A stretch of DNA of 64,000 bases from Vibrio azureus (lineage in GTDB: Bacteria; Pseudomonadota; Gammaproteobacteria; Enterobacterales; Vibrionaceae): contig NZ_CP018616.1 in the NCBI RefSeq assembly GCF_002849855.1, positions 1,674,001 through 1,738,000 of the forward strand, written 5' to 3'. This document shows positions 1-10,242 of this stretch, piece by piece (position 1 is the stretch's first letter; each line of letters starts with the position of its first letter). The position numbers and the translations under genes were made by a program. A model generated the notes under the pieces. It searched no databases, was not told where the DNA came from, and was given only the letters and a program-made list of their open reading frames with translations.

Positions 1-2
1 CT

Positions 3-74
3 GATTTATTAGGATTAAGCTACCACCAGCTTCGTGGCATGCTGAGAAAGTACCAATTGGTCGGTCAAAGTTAA
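3..74 (+). CDS. pspF: PspF C-terminal end (partial)
   Basis: Only the last 23 codons are in the window; the gene enters from the left edge and stops at TAA 72-74. The peptide DLLGLSYHQLRGMLRKYQL matches the Fis-type helix-turn-helix at the C terminus of PspF, the sigma-54 enhancer-binding activator of the phage shock operon. The location just upstream of sapABCDF in the same direction fits, because psp and sap genes are neighbours in many gammaproteobacteria. The call rests on a short peptide plus context; another Fis-type activator is possible but less likely. Confidence 0.72.
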   Translation, partial: DLLGLSYHQLRGMLRKYQLVGQS

Positions 75-103
75 ATATTGAGCTAAGCTTTCTCAACACT
101 CAC

Positions 104-388
104 TATACCCAAGTAACCTCAAGATGCTGTGTTCAGCGAGATGACCTTAACTCTCAGGCGCGGCAACGATTCGAAGATATAGTTGCTCTACATTGAGAAT
201 CGTTAACAAAGTCTGAGAGTTAAGGTCACTCGCCCTTTGGGAGCGTGTCACTGAGCCGACTTCTTGCGTCAGACAACCGTTCTTCTTACAAAAATAAGAA
301 AGAGCCTGCTATTCCGCTTCGTTGTCTTCCTTGAATTCGACTCAGTGACCTCGCTCTGAATCAAGCATCTTGAGGTCACTTGGGTATA
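104..388. repeat. Full-length modular intergenic repeat, copy A
   Basis: This 285-bp element has 25-bp terminal inverted repeats (104-128 and 364-388) that differ at a single base. Inside are further inverted modules: GACCTTAACTCTCAG near the left end with its complement at about 213-228, bracketing ATTCGAAGATATAG and ATTGAGAATCG, then a second module containing CTTGCGTCAGAC and GAATTCGACTCAGTGACC. The same modules recur, in reverse order, at 44209-44476, and as fragments at several other intergenic sites. No reading frame is present. It occupies most of the 600 bp between pspF and sapA. A further fragment of the right end lies at about 420-450. Confidence 0.85.
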
Positions 389-674
389 TACTATAACTAT
401 ACACAGTGGCTATCTCTTCAAGACGCTTGATTCAGAGCGAGGTCACTTGAGATAAGTGATTTTCAACGTTGGTTTTCAAATACTGAACTAATTTAAAAGA
501 GGCAAAATGGGTCATTTACGATAAACGAGTATTTTATTTGATCTAACACACTGCTCTAGAATCATTTTCTATTGGAGCATCAAAATAAAAGTGATAGATT
601 ACCCAGCTAATTTATGCTCGTCCAACTGTGAGCCAATCTGTGAAGCAAGCAAAAGTCGTTGACCATTTCACATT

Positions 675-2294
675 ATGAAAGCTTTTATAAAAATATCATT
701 AAGCCTAATTGGCTTTAGTTTTCTCACCGCATGCGGTGATGTTATTGAGCACAAAGATGTGCGCAAAGATGGCTTTGTATTTTGTGGCCAGGGGCAACCG
801 AGCACATTCAACCCGCAATTAATCGACAGTGGTATCACGTCCGAAGCCCTAAGCCCGCAACTTTATGATACCCTGCTCACGCTAGATCCAATTTCTCACC
901 AGCCGGTCGCCAGCCTTGCTGAACGCTGGAGTATCAATGATCAGGGAACAGAGTTTACGTTTCACTTGAAACACAATGTTCAATTTCAAACCACCCCTTG
1001 GTTTACCCCTACTCGAACTTTTAACGCTCAAGATGTTGTCTTTAGCTTCAAACGAATCATTGACCCAAATCACCCCTTTCATAAAGTAGGCGGTGGTTTT
1101 TATCCATGGTTTGCCGCTCTTGGGTTCGAAAAGTTAGTTAAAGATGTCGTTGCTGTCGACGAAGATACGGTGAAATTTGTTCTTAACCAGCCTAACTTTG
1201 CTTTTTTATCACATATCGCTACCACCTACGCAGTCGTGCTTTCTGCTGAGTATGGCCGACAATTAACCATGAGTGACGAAAAAGACAAAATGGATCGCTT
1301 TCCTGTTGGAACCGGCCCTTATCAACTGAAAGAATACCAAATTAATGACCTTATTCGTCTTGAACGTCATAATGGTTATTGGAATTCGCCTGCCATTATG
1401 AAACAGGTCGTTTTTGATATTTCGCATAGGGGTACTGGCACGTTAGCAAAACTCTTACGTAATGAATGTGATGTATTATCATCGCCAATTTCAAGCCAAC
1501 TGCCTGTCATTGAAAAAACTCAGCACCTTGAGCTAACCTCAACCCCATCGAATAATGTCTCTTTCATTGCTATCAACACCGAGCACCCAGCATTAAATGA
1601 TCCACGGGTAAGACAAGCTTTAAACCTTGCAACCAACCGTCAAAACATTCTCGATTCTGTCTATTATGGTACAGGCTCACAAGCATACACTCTACTTCCA
1701 CCGAATTCATGGGCATACCAAAAAGACAGTGTAAAAATTCGTTATGACCGTAATTATGCTTTAGCTTTACTCCGTGAAGCTGGATACGAGAAAGGTTTAC
1801 AGTTAACAATGTGGGTGCCTCTAGAACCCAGAGCCTTTAACCCAAGTCCACGTAAAACGGCAGAATTGATTCAAGCCAACTTTGAAGATATTGGTGTCGA
1901 CCTAATACTACTCACTGATGACCGTTTCGAACGTAGTCAACTGGATGCCATTTATAACGTCGACTTGATATTGACAGGGTGGATTGGGAATACCGGCGAT
2001 CCTGATAACTTTTTCCGATCCCTACTCTCATGTGAATCTGAACGTGTTGGTCTTAATGTTTCAATGTGGTGCAATAAAGACTTCGACTTCTTACTGGACC
2101 TTGCTTTAGAAACTGAGCAGCCGCGCTATCGTTTAAATTTATATCGCCAAGCTCAAAATATCTTAAATGAAGAGTTTCCCGTTATTCCATTAGCTCATGG
2201 AGTTCAATTTCGCGTGCATGACAAATCCCTCACAGGCTTTAAATCAAGCCCTTTTAATGCACAACCATTTAATCGCGTTGAGAGAATTCACTGA
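675..2294 (+). CDS. sapA: SapA, peptide ABC transporter substrate-binding protein
   Basis: This 539-residue protein is an extracytoplasmic solute-binding protein of family 5 (DppA/OppA fold). It is the binding component of the Sap importer, which in enteric bacteria is linked to antimicrobial peptide tolerance and heme/peptide uptake. Residues 1-20 form a signal peptide ending in the lipobox LTAC, so the protein is predicted to be a lipoprotein anchored at Cys20. The motif GTGPYQLKEY at about 215 is typical of the family. Its stop overlaps the start of sapB (TGATG), so the five sap genes are one transcript. DppA- or OppA-like peptide binding is the alternative, but gene order sapABCDF makes SapA the best name. 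Confidence 0.93.
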   Translation: MKAFIKISLSLIGFSFLTACGDVIEHKDVRKDGFVFCGQGQPSTFNPQLIDSGITSEALSPQLYDTLLTLDPISHQPVASLAERWSINDQGTEFTFHLKHNVQFQTTPWFTPTRTFNAQDVVFSFKRIIDPNHPFHKVGGGFYPWFAALGFEKLVKDVVAVDEDTVKFVLNQPNFAFLSHIATTYAVVLSAEYGRQLTMSDEKDKMDRFPVGTGPYQLKEYQINDLIRLERHNGYWNSPAIMKQVVFDISHRGTGTLAKLLRNECDVLSSPISSQLPVIEKTQHLELTSTPSNNVSFIAINTEHPALNDPRVRQALNLATNRQNILDSVYYGTGSQAYTLLPPNSWAYQKDSVKIRYDRNYALALLREAGYEKGLQLTMWVPLEPRAFNPSPRKTAELIQANFEDIGVDLILLTDDRFERSQLDAIYNVDLILTGWIGNTGDPDNFFRSLLSCESERVGLNVSMWCNKDFDFLLDLALETEQPRYRLNLYRQAQNILNEEFPVIPLAHGVQFRVHDKSLTGFKSSPFNAQPFNRVERIH

Positions 2295-3256
2295 TGTTAG
2301 GTTACACCCTCAGAAGGCTTAATCTGTTCGTTATCACATTGATGATTCTGACGTTAGTGGGCTTTTCTCTATTACGTTTAGATCCTGATTCAGTCTGGTC
2401 TCAGATGGATTATTGGTCAGGTTGGCAAGCTTATATTGTCCAATTGTCTCAGCTCAATTTTGGCATTAGCAAAAATGGCATGCCGATTTTTGATGAACTC
2501 AAAGTCGTTTTTCCTGCGACTTTAGAGCTGTGTTTCTTGGCTTTTTTAGTCTCTTTATTGATTGGTATCCCTTTAGGTACCATTGCGGGCATGAAACAAG
2601 GTAAGTGGCTCGATACAGGAATTTCATTTGTCGCGATGTCAGGCTACTCAGCACCTATCTTTTGGGTCGCGTTGATGCTCATCATGATGTTTTCATTACA
2701 GTATCATGTCTTTCCGATCTCAGGTCGATATGACCTATTATACGAAATTCAATTTGTCACCGGCTTCACCATAGTTGATGCATTTCTACAGCAAGGCCCA
2801 TATCGAGCTCAGGCCTTGCAAAGTGTCATCGAACACATTATTTTACCGTGTTTGGTTCTGGCTCTGGCTCCAACAACGCAGGTCATTGTTCTCATGCGTG
2901 CCTCTGTGGCAGAAGTGATGGGGCAAAACTACATCAGAGCGGCTAAAATCAAAGGTTTAACCAATCGTGAAATTATTACTCAGCATGTAATGCGCAATGC
3001 ATTGACGCCCATTGTGCCTAAAGTTGGTGTCCAACTCTCCAGTATGATCACACTGGCTATTATCACCGAATCGATCTTCAATTGGCCGGGGATTGGTCGC
3101 TGGTTGCTCGACGCCTTGGCGAATCAAGATTATGTCTCTATTCAAGCTGGCGTTATGGTTCTAGCCACATTGGTACTCAGTGCCAATATTCTTTCAGAGC
3201 TGATTGGTGCCATGATTAACCCTCTAGTGAGGAAGGAATGGTATGTTAACAAATAA
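2294..3256 (+). CDS. sapB: SapB, peptide ABC transporter permease
   Basis: The 320-residue inner-membrane protein belongs to the DppB/OppB permease family (binding-protein-dependent transport system, BPD_transp_1). It starts with a hydrophobic helix (residues 9-27) followed by a short periplasmic stretch and five more predicted helices. The cytoplasmic EAA loop, which contacts the ATPases, is visible as YIRAAKIKGLTNREIITQHVMRNAL at about residues 212-236. Length matches E. coli SapB (about 321). The start codon overlaps the sapA stop and the 3' end overlaps sapC by 14 bp, indicating translational coupling. Confidence 0.93.
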   Translation: MLGYTLRRLNLFVITLMILTLVGFSLLRLDPDSVWSQMDYWSGWQAYIVQLSQLNFGISKNGMPIFDELKVVFPATLELCFLAFLVSLLIGIPLGTIAGMKQGKWLDTGISFVAMSGYSAPIFWVALMLIMMFSLQYHVFPISGRYDLLYEIQFVTGFTIVDAFLQQGPYRAQALQSVIEHIILPCLVLALAPTTQVIVLMRASVAEVMGQNYIRAAKIKGLTNREIITQHVMRNALTPIVPKVGVQLSSMITLAIITESIFNWPGIGRWLLDALANQDYVSIQAGVMVLATLVLSANILSELIGAMINPLVRKEWYVNK

Positions 3257-4130
3257 CGTGTACCAGGAAGAGTATATCCCAACCCAATTTGAACGTTTCT
3301 GGCGTAGCTACAGAGCCAATAACATGGCAATGTTTGCATTATGGTGTTTGATTCTAATCGTGGTTATCACCGTCTTTGCGCCATGGATTACACCACATAA
3401 TCCACAGGAACAGTCAGGGCAACTCTTGCTCCCCCCTTCTTGGGCTTCTTCTGGTAATGTAGACTACTTTCTTGGTACTGATGACCTCGGCCGAGATATC
3501 TTGTCTCGTTTGATCATGGGATCTCAATTAACCTTTGGTGCCGCAGTTATTATCACTGCTATTGCCGCTTTAATTGGCTGCATGATTGGGGTTTTAGCTG
3601 GCATGACCAAAGGTTTACTATCAAGCATCTTGAATCACTTACTTGATACTGTGATGTCTATCCCTTCTTTGCTTTTAGCGATTATCTTTGTTGCCTTTCT
3701 TGGCTTCGGCGAATTTAATATCTTACTGGCTATTGGCTTAGCATTAATTCCGCGGTTCATTCGTTCAATATATACTGCTGTACATAGTGAATTAGAAAAA
3801 GATTATATCATGGCGGCTCGACTCGATGGAGCGAACGATTTCTATCTGCTTTGGAACTCCATTTTACCTAACGTTCTTACCATTATCGCGGCCGAGATCA
3901 CGTTCGCGTTATCCCTCGCCATTTTAGATATTACTGCTCTTGGCTTTTTGGGTTTAGGAGCTCAAGCACCAAGTACAGAATGGGGGGCCATGTTAGGGGA
4001 CTCCGTCGAGCTAATCTACATTGCCCCTTGGACGGTCACATTGCCCGGACTTACAATCATGTTTACCGTTATCGTTATCAACTTAGTGGGTGATGGCATA
4101 CGTCAAGCACTTAATGCAGGAATCGAATAA
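3243..4130 (+). CDS. sapC: SapC, peptide ABC transporter permease
   Basis: This 295-residue permease is the DppC/OppC-type partner of SapB. The N-terminal cytoplasmic segment ([20 protein letters not shown]) is followed by a membrane helix at about 28-50, then the family motif [19 protein letters not shown] at about 74-92. The EAA loop for ATPase coupling is [23 protein letters not shown] at about 179-201. It overlaps sapB by 14 bp and its TAA overlaps the sapD ATG (TAATG). Length equals the enteric SapC (296). Confidence 0.93.
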   Translation: MLTNNVYQEEYIPTQFERFWRSYRANNMAMFALWCLILIVVITVFAPWITPHNPQEQSGQLLLPPSWASSGNVDYFLGTDDLGRDILSRLIMGSQLTFGAAVIITAIAALIGCMIGVLAGMTKGLLSSILNHLLDTVMSIPSLLLAIIFVAFLGFGEFNILLAIGLALIPRFIRSIYTAVHSELEKDYIMAARLDGANDFYLLWNSILPNVLTIIAAEITFALSLAILDITALGFLGLGAQAPSTEWGAMLGDSVELIYIAPWTVTLPGLTIMFTVIVINLVGDGIRQALNAGIE

Positions 4131-5125
4131 TGCCATTATTAGATATTCGACACCTTACAATTGAAATCGAAACGCCTCAAGGATTGGTCAAAGCTGTTGA
4201 TCGCATGAGCCTTACACTCAATGAAGGTGAAATCCGTGGCCTTGTGGGAGAATCTGGCTCAGGAAAGAGCTTAGTCGCCAAAGCCATTGTTGGAGTCTGC
4301 AAAGATAACTGGAAGGTAACAGCAGACCGATTAAGATTTGGCAATATTGATTTGCTGCAACTAACGGCAAAAGAACGTAGACGAGTGATCTCTCGTGATA
4401 TCGCCATGATCTTTCAAGAACCTTCAACCTGTCTTGACCCTTCAGAGCTCGTGGGCAGACAATTAAATGAGTCGATCCCTTCTCGCTCTTTTGAAGGCCG
4501 ATGGTGGCAACGTTTCAAATGGCGTAAAAAGCAAGCAACCGCTTTATTACACAAAGCCGGTATCAAAGATCATAAACGAATCATGAACAGCTACCCATAC
4601 GAGCTGACTGATGGTGAATGTCAAAAAGTCATGATTGCTATGGCCATTGCAACTAAGCCAAAATTATTGATTGCTGACGAGCCAACCAATGACCTTGATG
4701 CCATTACTCAATCGCAAATCCTGCGTCTACTGAGTCGGATGAACCAAGTCAACAACACCACTATTCTATTGATAGGCCACGACTTAACCACCATCACCCA
4801 ATGGGCTAACCGTATTACAGTGATGTATTGCGGTCAGTCGGTAGAATCTGCGGATACCAATAAGCTGGTTAATGCGCCTAAGCACCCTTATACCGATGCG
4901 CTATTAAAAGCAATGCCTGACTTTAACCAGTGGATTCCTCACAAACAAAAGCTTCAGTCTCTCGCAGGTTCCATTCCCCCACTGAAAAACCTCCCTATTG
5001 GTTGTAGGCTCGGACCTCGCTGCCCACATGCACAACGCCAATGCGTGGAAATTCCGCCGACTAGGCACATCAAAAACCATAAATTTAGTTGTCACTTTCC
5101 ACTTAATACGGAGAAAAAGTCATGA
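4130..5125 (+). CDS. sapD: SapD, peptide ABC transporter ATPase
   Basis: This 331-residue cytoplasmic ATPase energises the Sap transporter. The Walker A motif GESGSGKS lies at residues 40-47 and Walker [13 protein letters not shown] at about 178-189. The ABC signature is the altered LTDGECQKV rather than LSGGQ, a variation also typical of enteric SapD. The C-terminal oligopeptide-transporter domain keeps the Cys-rich stretch [14 protein letters not shown] at about 288-301, seen in DppD/OppD proteins that bind an iron-sulphur cluster or metal. The end overlaps sapF by 4 bp (ATGA). SapD has also been tied to Trk potassium uptake in E. coli. Confidence 0.93.
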   Translation: MPLLDIRHLTIEIETPQGLVKAVDRMSLTLNEGEIRGLVGESGSGKSLVAKAIVGVCKDNWKVTADRLRFGNIDLLQLTAKERRRVISRDIAMIFQEPSTCLDPSELVGRQLNESIPSRSFEGRWWQRFKWRKKQATALLHKAGIKDHKRIMNSYPYELTDGECQKVMIAMAIATKPKLLIADEPTNDLDAITQSQILRLLSRMNQVNNTTILLIGHDLTTITQWANRITVMYCGQSVESADTNKLVNAPKHPYTDALLKAMPDFNQWIPHKQKLQSLAGSIPPLKNLPIGCRLGPRCPHAQRQCVEIPPTRHIKNHKFSCHFPLNTEKKS

Positions 5126-5916
5126 GTGCCCTACTTGAGGTCGATAACTTATCGAAACAGTTTGTCACTCGTTCGGGGCTGTTCAAGCGTAATGTGTATG
5201 AAGCAGTTAAGCCAGTCAGTTTTTCTTTAGAATCAGGACAAACCATTGGCTTTATTGGCCAAAACTGTTCAGGGAAATCGACCTTAGCCCGAATGCTTGC
5301 TGGTGTGATTGAGCCCACTTCTGGAGAAATACGAGTCAATGGCGAGCGCCTAGAACACAAAGATTACGCCACTCGGTGTAAACTGATTCGTATGATTTTC
5401 CAAGATCCAAATACCTCGCTGAACCCACGTATTCAAATTGGCCGTATCTTGGAGGGACCGCTTAAGCGGAATACTAACATGCCGCCGGATGCGAGAATGA
5501 AACGAGTAAAGGATACGTTACTTCGCGTCGGTTTGCTCCCCGAGCACGCTTACTTCTACCCTCAAATGTTGGCGGCTGGTCAAAAGCAACGGGTCTGTCT
5601 CGCACGCGCATTAATTCTGCAACCTTCTATCATTATTGCCGATGAGGCCCTCAATGGTTTAGATATGGCTATGCGTTCACAGATCATTAATCTTTTTTTA
5701 GAGCTACAAGAAGAAATGGGCGTTTCGTTTGTCTATGTCTCCCAACACATCGGAGTTATCAAACACATTACCGATAAAGTCATGGTCATGCATGAAGGAG
5801 AGGTAGTGGAATCCGGCGAAACCCATCAAGTGTTAACTAACCCACAAAGCCCGATCACACAAAGACTTGTGGAAAGTCACTTTTACAAAAATACTTCCAG
5901 TAAAAAACAAAACTAG
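5122..5916 (+). CDS. sapF: SapF, peptide ABC transporter ATPase
   Basis: The second ATPase of the Sap transporter has 264 residues. Walker A is GQNCSGKST at about 46-54 and Walker [13 protein letters not shown] at about 170-181. The signature is the degenerate [15 protein letters not shown], again characteristic of SapF rather than DppF. Translation is coupled to sapD through an ATGA overlap. It is the last gene of the operon; a long, imperfect hairpin with arms AATAAAGCC and GGCTTTATT (5920-5975) follows and may end transcription from both sides. Confidence 0.92.
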   Translation: MSALLEVDNLSKQFVTRSGLFKRNVYEAVKPVSFSLESGQTIGFIGQNCSGKSTLARMLAGVIEPTSGEIRVNGERLEHKDYATRCKLIRMIFQDPNTSLNPRIQIGRILEGPLKRNTNMPPDARMKRVKDTLLRVGLLPEHAYFYPQMLAAGQKQRVCLARALILQPSIIIADEALNGLDMAMRSQIINLFLELQEEMGVSFVYVSQHIGVIKHITDKVMVMHEGEVVESGETHQVLTNPQSPITQRLVESHFYKNTSSKKQN

Positions 5917-5992
5917 CAAAATAAAGCCCGTCTACTCAAAATACTTGGCTATTTACACGAGTGACAGGCTTTATTGAAACCCTCAGCGAAAC

Positions 5993-6382
5993 TTAGCGAC
6001 GGCTGGCTTGTTTGCGCAGTTCAAAATCAAATTCATCAGGGAATAAAACGACCCCTTCTTCATTTTGATTTGGAAATACAACCACGGATAATTCATCATC
6101 TTCGAGGCCTGATGTCCAGCGACTTTGCCACTTATTCAGTGAAATAGCTTCAGGCTCACAGTGTTCCCAATCTCCTGTCGCCCAATCTTGAGCAAAGGCT
6201 TCATTTGGCCATACAGGAACGCAATCATCATCTTCAGTGTTAAGCATCACACAACCGTGCTCATCTTTCAGAATCCAGATTTTACGGTTTGCGACCATTT
6301 CTTTGATACTGTATTTCAAGCGTTTTTCTTCATCGTAACGGTTGATTGTCTCGATTTGCTCTTTGGTTAATACTTCAGACAT
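5993..6382 (-). CDS. DUF2750 family protein
   Basis: I assign this 129-residue acidic cytoplasmic protein to the DUF2750 family from its pattern of tryptophans and the motif VWPNEAFAQDWA at about residues 68-79, with FPDEFDFEL near the end. No function is established for the family. The reading frame is open further upstream, but ATG at 6382 is preceded by a good AGGAGT ribosome site and matches the usual family start MSEVL. It lies downstream of ppaC on the same strand, separated by a hairpin at 6406-6431, and converges on sapF. Confidence 0.85.
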   Translation of the reverse strand: MSEVLTKEQIETINRYDEEKRLKYSIKEMVANRKIWILKDEHGCVMLNTEDDDCVPVWPNEAFAQDWATGDWEHCEPEAISLNKWQSRWTSGLEDDELSVVVFPNQNEEGVVLFPDEFDFELRKQASRR

Positions 6383-6405
6383 CTTAGACTCCTGTCTTAA
6401 TAGCA

Positions 6406-6431
6406 AAATGCCCACCGAGCGGCGGGCATTT
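6406..6431 (-). terminator. Hairpin between ppaC and the DUF2750 gene
   Basis: The arms AAATGCCCACC and GGCGGGCATTT form an 11-bp stem with one mismatch and a 4-base loop, followed on the minus strand by TTTTGC. It fits a terminator for ppaC. It sits only 24 bp before the DUF2750 start codon, and a TATACT -10 hexamer lies just before it on the minus strand (6433-6438), so it could instead be the 5' stem-loop of the DUF2750 mRNA. Confidence 0.6.
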
Positions 6432-6456
6432 ATAGTATACGTTGGTAATGGGTAAA

Positions 6457-7362
6457 TTACACAAGCTCAGTTTGAAGCCAAGGCCAGCCTTGCTTCTTAC
6501 GACTCAGTGTATTTTCCATCATTAGCACGCCATCTTGCTCATGCTTAATGAGTTTTTCAGCCCACTCACCCTTGTATAGAAGGCGAGTCTGAGCTGTAGT
6601 GATGTCTGTTAGCATCACAGCAGCAAATGCTAAATTATCGTTTGCACAACGCGTTTCTAGATCCGCTTCTAGTGCTTCGATCATACTGTCAACTTGCTCT
6701 AGAGTTGCAAGTTCAACCTGACCTACGACTACGTCACGACCGTTGAATGGGTAACCTTTCAGATCTTTCTCAACAAGTTCAGCCGCTGATAGACCCTCGA
6801 TGTTTGTCTTAGCAATTAGAAGGTCTTTTGTGAATGCATCAACGTCTTGCACATCTGCGATAGCCGCTAGCTCAGCAACAGCATCTTTGTCTTTTTGAGT
6901 ACAAGTCGGAGAAGCGAAACCTACTGTGTCAGAAAGGATCGCAGACATCATTAGCTTAGCGATTTGAGGCTTGATCTCATGACCTTCAATTTTGAACATG
7001 TTGAATAGTACCGTGTTAGTACAACCAACTGGCCAGATCCATGCTTCCATTGGGTTCACTGTCATCACGTCACCTAAACGGTGGTGGTCAACAATACCCG
7101 CAATTTCCGCTTCTGCGATGTCATCTGGTGCTTGTGCTAGATCTGAGTAATCTACTAGCCAAACCGTTTCACCAGCGACTGAAGTACGAAGTTCAGGAAC
7201 TTCTGCGCCCGCTACCTCTAGGATGTGCTGAGTCTCACGGTTAATTTCACCCTGACGAATTGGCATTGCTTCCACGCCACGAGATTTTAGAAGTTCTGTT
7301 GCAACAAGTGCGCTACAAATACTATCACTATCTGGGTTCTTATGACCTACAACTAGAATCAT
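6457..7362 (-). CDS. ppaC: Manganese-dependent inorganic pyrophosphatase
   Basis: The 301-residue protein is a family II (DHH superfamily) pyrophosphatase, which hydrolyses PPi to two phosphates using Mn2+ or Co2+. Metal ligands are visible in the N-terminal motif GHKNPDSDS (His7, Asp11, Asp13), in LVDYSD (Asp71) and in the DHH motif VDHHRLGD (residues 91-98). The C-terminal substrate motif SRKKQ is at about 288-292. Many bacteria use the unrelated family I enzyme Ppa; family II is typical of Firmicutes and of Vibrio and Shewanella. It is a cytoplasmic enzyme with its own promoter region in the 390-bp gap upstream. Confidence 0.96.
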   Translation of the reverse strand: MILVVGHKNPDSDSICSALVATELLKSRGVEAMPIRQGEINRETQHILEVAGAEVPELRTSVAGETVWLVDYSDLAQAPDDIAEAEIAGIVDHHRLGDVMTVNPMEAWIWPVGCTNTVLFNMFKIEGHEIKPQIAKLMMSAILSDTVGFASPTCTQKDKDAVAELAAIADVQDVDAFTKDLLIAKTNIEGLSAAELVEKDLKGYPFNGRDVVVGQVELATLEQVDSMIEALEADLETRCANDNLAFAAVMLTDITTAQTRLLYKGEWAEKLIKHEQDGVLMMENTLSRKKQGWPWLQTELV

Positions 7363-7754
7363 TTTTTTTCCTATTCAAGTCAATTTGATGGCTTCTTTAT
7401 AATGGGAAATATAGAAAAATCCCCCTTATGAAGCGAGTTTGCTCACAAAGGTCGATACTTTACCTGATTTAATACAAATTGACACGCAGAAAAGTAGCTC
7501 TATATCCAAGTAAACTTGATCAAATACAGGCTGCAAATCTTGAACCTTTCTAATACTGTTTCCTTGTAGCCTATTTTGCAGTTTTCTAAATCTGCATCAC
7601 TGTCCACAACCAGAGCAGCCCGTTTTACATCGGCTCTACTGTGGCTTGCTAATCGCCCGATAACAAATCATCCAGCTTTTTGGCAAAAAAATACCAGCCC
7701 AAAAGGCTGGTATTTTTTAAGGTTAAAAGAAGGAGGTAATGTTAGATAAGTAGG
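7363..7754. other. Intergenic region between ppaC and torA
   Basis: About 390 bp with no convincing gene. On the minus strand TATAAAG at about 7396-7402 could be the -10 element for ppaC. A degenerate piece of the TATACCCAAGT repeat (ATATCCAAGTAAACTTGAT) lies at about 7502-7520. The torA terminator is at the right end. Confidence 0.5.
7691..7713 (-). terminator. torA terminator
   Basis: A perfect 9-bp stem ATACCAGCC / GGCTGGTAT with a 5-base loop is flanked by A-runs and T-runs on both sides (AAAAAAA before, TTTTTT after). It is a strong intrinsic terminator for torECA, 42 bp beyond the torA stop, and could work in both directions. Confidence 0.88.
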
Positions 7755-10217
7755 TTAAGCGACTTCGATTGGACCACCAAATGAAGTAACAGGTGGAACA
7801 TCACCTTTAAACTTCTCGAAGTTAACAATACAGGTGTTGGCCGAGGTTGCTTGCGCTAACTCAGACGTTCCTACGTCCAAAGTCAATGTGTTTGGATCGC
7901 CATACGTATCAATCGAACCGATCTCAGCATTTAACGGACCATACCAAGCCCCTTCTTGAATACGAATAATGCCACGTGGGTAATTATCTGACAAAACGGC
8001 CCCCGCAAGCAGCTGGCCACGGTTATTGTAGACTCTTACCAAGTCACCATCTTTGATACCTTTTTCTTTCGCATCAATAGGGTTCATATACACAGGCTCT
8101 CGCCCTTGAACCGTATAAGTTGCACGGAAATCTTCTGATTCACACATTTGAGAGTGCAGACGTTTATCAGGGTGACATGATTGTAACCAGAACGGGTATT
8201 TATCAGAGCCTGGTCCACCATGAGAGCGTTCTGTTTTTTCAAACCACATTGGAAACTCTTGGCAATGTTCATAACCATAGCGGCCTATTTTACGTGATGT
8301 AATTTCAATAAAGCCTGATGGTGTCCCCAATGGATTAATTTCTGGATCCTCACGAAAATCTGCATGACGTACCCAAGGCTTACCCTCACCAAAGTCAAGT
8401 ACGCTTTGTTTCCAAAACTCATTAAACTCTGGCATCTCGAACTTACCTTCGTTGGCCTTTTTACAATCGTTGTAAAGAGATTGAATCCATTCCATTTCAC
8501 TCATACCACGAGTATATTCGTCACGACGCCCAAAACGCTGAGTCAACTCACTCATGATTTGGAAATCTGGTTTTGACTGGAACAACGGATCAACCAAACG
8601 ATGCATCGCCAATAAGCCACGGTTTGAATAAGAACCGTACACGTCAATATCATTTCGTTCCCACTGAGTACAAGCGGGTAGCACGATATCAGAAAAACGA
8701 CATGTTGCAGTCCAAGCAAATTCAACGGTGACCACTGTCTGAAGCTTACGGAATGCCTGCTTCATGCGGTTACGATCTTGGTGGTGGCTCCATGGGTTAC
8801 AACCTGAAATGACCATCATTTTGAAATCAGGTAATTTCACCTTACCACCGTTATAGTTGATCTCTTTGCCAGGTTCCATCAAGCAATCAATCCAACGAGC
8901 TACAGGAATCGTTCGGCTATAACCATTAAAGTTATTGTTATCCCATTTAGGCTTCATGCCTTGGTCAAGGTTACGAGGGAATCCACCAGGGCCTGCGAAA
9001 CCCGTCGATGGAACACCGATACTTGAATAGTGGTGACCATAAGAAATACCGCCACCTGGCAGGCCAATTTGACCAATCATTGCTGCCAGAACGGCAGCCG
9101 CCCAGTAAGGCTGTTCGCCATGCTCTTGACGCTGAACACACCACCCCATAAGGATTTGAGTTCGACCTTTCACTAATGAGCGAGCAAAATCACGGATTTG
9201 GTCAGCTTTAATGCCACATATTGGCGCTGCCCATTCTGGCGTTTTCGCTACTTTATCTTTGCTCTTACCCTGAACGTAATCAATAAATTCATCAAATCCT
9301 AAGCAGTAGGTCTCAATGAACTTTTTGTCGTACAGCTTTTCATTGTACAACACGTGCGCTATCGCAAGCATAAACGTCACATCTGTCATTGGATTAATGT
9401 ACAGGTGTTTGCTGTTTAAGTAGTTCTGCGTTTTATTTTTTACTGGGTCAACTGAGATGGCATTAATCTCACCCTTCTCAATTTTTTGCTTCAATTGCTC
9501 TAAGTAAGCATACGACTGATGGGTTTCACAGTTCCAACCGACTTGAAGGTTTTTAACCGGATCATTGGCCCAGATAATAATATTATCCGCATGCTCTAAA
9601 ATCTCAGACCATGAAGTTCCTTGCGCGTATACTTCTGTAGAACCTAGGACATAAGGCAAAATGGTCTGCCCTGCACCGGTCGAATAGTCACCGACTTTAG
9701 TAATGAAATTACCATGCATACCAACAGCACGTTGCATATGTGCAGTACAGTTGTTAAACGAACCCGTCTGGTTCCAGCCCGTTTGACCTGCATGTAATGC
9801 CCATGGACCGTAGTCTTTTTGGATACGTTCAAGTTCGCGATAAAACAAATCAAGAGCTTCATCCCAAGTGACACGAATGAAACGGTTGTTACCACGAGTG
9901 TCTGCACTGTACTTGTTCTTTTTCAACCAATCTAAACGCACCATTGGATAACGGACACGGGATGGGCTGTAAATAATACCTTTAATACCGTTAAGCATTT
10001 CCGTTGGGTTTTTATCAAGTTCTAACGGTTTGATTTCTTGAACTTTACCCGCATAAATGTGAGCGCGAAATGCTCCCCAGTGCGAGCCTGTTACTTTCCA
10101 GGTACCCGTCGTTTCAGCGGCCTGAGCTGAAGCCGAAGCCAATAAACTTGGACCAATAACCGACGCTGCACTTGTCGTTGCTACCCCTTTAAGAAAGCTT
10201 CTTCGTGTAATAGCCAT
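7755..10217 (-). CDS. torA: TorA, trimethylamine-N-oxide reductase catalytic subunit
   Basis: This 820-residue periplasmic molybdoenzyme reduces TMAO to trimethylamine as a terminal electron acceptor. The N terminus has a twin-arginine signal (TRRSFLKGV, residues 4-12) and a cleavage region around ASAQA at 28-32, so it is exported folded by Tat. Domains of the DMSO reductase family follow: catalytic motif around [12 protein letters not shown] (about 192-203, with the Ser that binds Mo) and the C-terminal molydopterin dinucleotide-binding domain (about 690-810). It receives electrons from TorC encoded directly upstream. No torD chaperone gene is adjacent, as also in other vibrios with torECA. 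Confidence 0.95.
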   Translation of the reverse strand: MAITRRSFLKGVATTSAASVIGPSLLASASAQAAETTGTWKVTGSHWGAFRAHIYAGKVQEIKPLELDKNPTEMLNGIKGIIYSPSRVRYPMVRLDWLKKNKYSADTRGNNRFIRVTWDEALDLFYRELERIQKDYGPWALHAGQTGWNQTGSFNNCTAHMQRAVGMHGNFITKVGDYSTGAGQTILPYVLGSTEVYAQGTSWSEILEHADNIIIWANDPVKNLQVGWNCETHQSYAYLEQLKQKIEKGEINAISVDPVKNKTQNYLNSKHLYINPMTDVTFMLAIAHVLYNEKLYDKKFIETYCLGFDEFIDYVQGKSKDKVAKTPEWAAPICGIKADQIRDFARSLVKGRTQILMGWCVQRQEHGEQPYWAAAVLAAMIGQIGLPGGGISYGHHYSSIGVPSTGFAGPGGFPRNLDQGMKPKWDNNNFNGYSRTIPVARWIDCLMEPGKEINYNGGKVKLPDFKMMVISGCNPWSHHQDRNRMKQAFRKLQTVVTVEFAWTATCRFSDIVLPACTQWERNDIDVYGSYSNRGLLAMHRLVDPLFQSKPDFQIMSELTQRFGRRDEYTRGMSEMEWIQSLYNDCKKANEGKFEMPEFNEFWKQSVLDFGEGKPWVRHADFREDPEINPLGTPSGFIEITSRKIGRYGYEHCQEFPMWFEKTERSHGGPGSDKYPFWLQSCHPDKRLHSQMCESEDFRATYTVQGREPVYMNPIDAKEKGIKDGDLVRVYNNRGQLLAGAVLSDNYPRGIIRIQEGAWYGPLNAEIGSIDTYGDPNTLTLDVGTSELAQATSANTCIVNFEKFKGDVPPVTSFGGPIEVA

Positions 10218-10242
10218 TTAATTTACTCCAATTCGACGATTA

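Noticed and set aside
104..388. Integron attC (VCR) site
   Set aside because: It is repeated and palindromic like VCRs, but the sequence lacks the attC core sites and there is no cassette array or integrase here.
6383..6415. Upstream start of the DUF2750 protein (MGILLLRQESK)
   Set aside because: It would place the start inside the hairpin; the downstream ATG has AGGAGT and the usual family N terminus.
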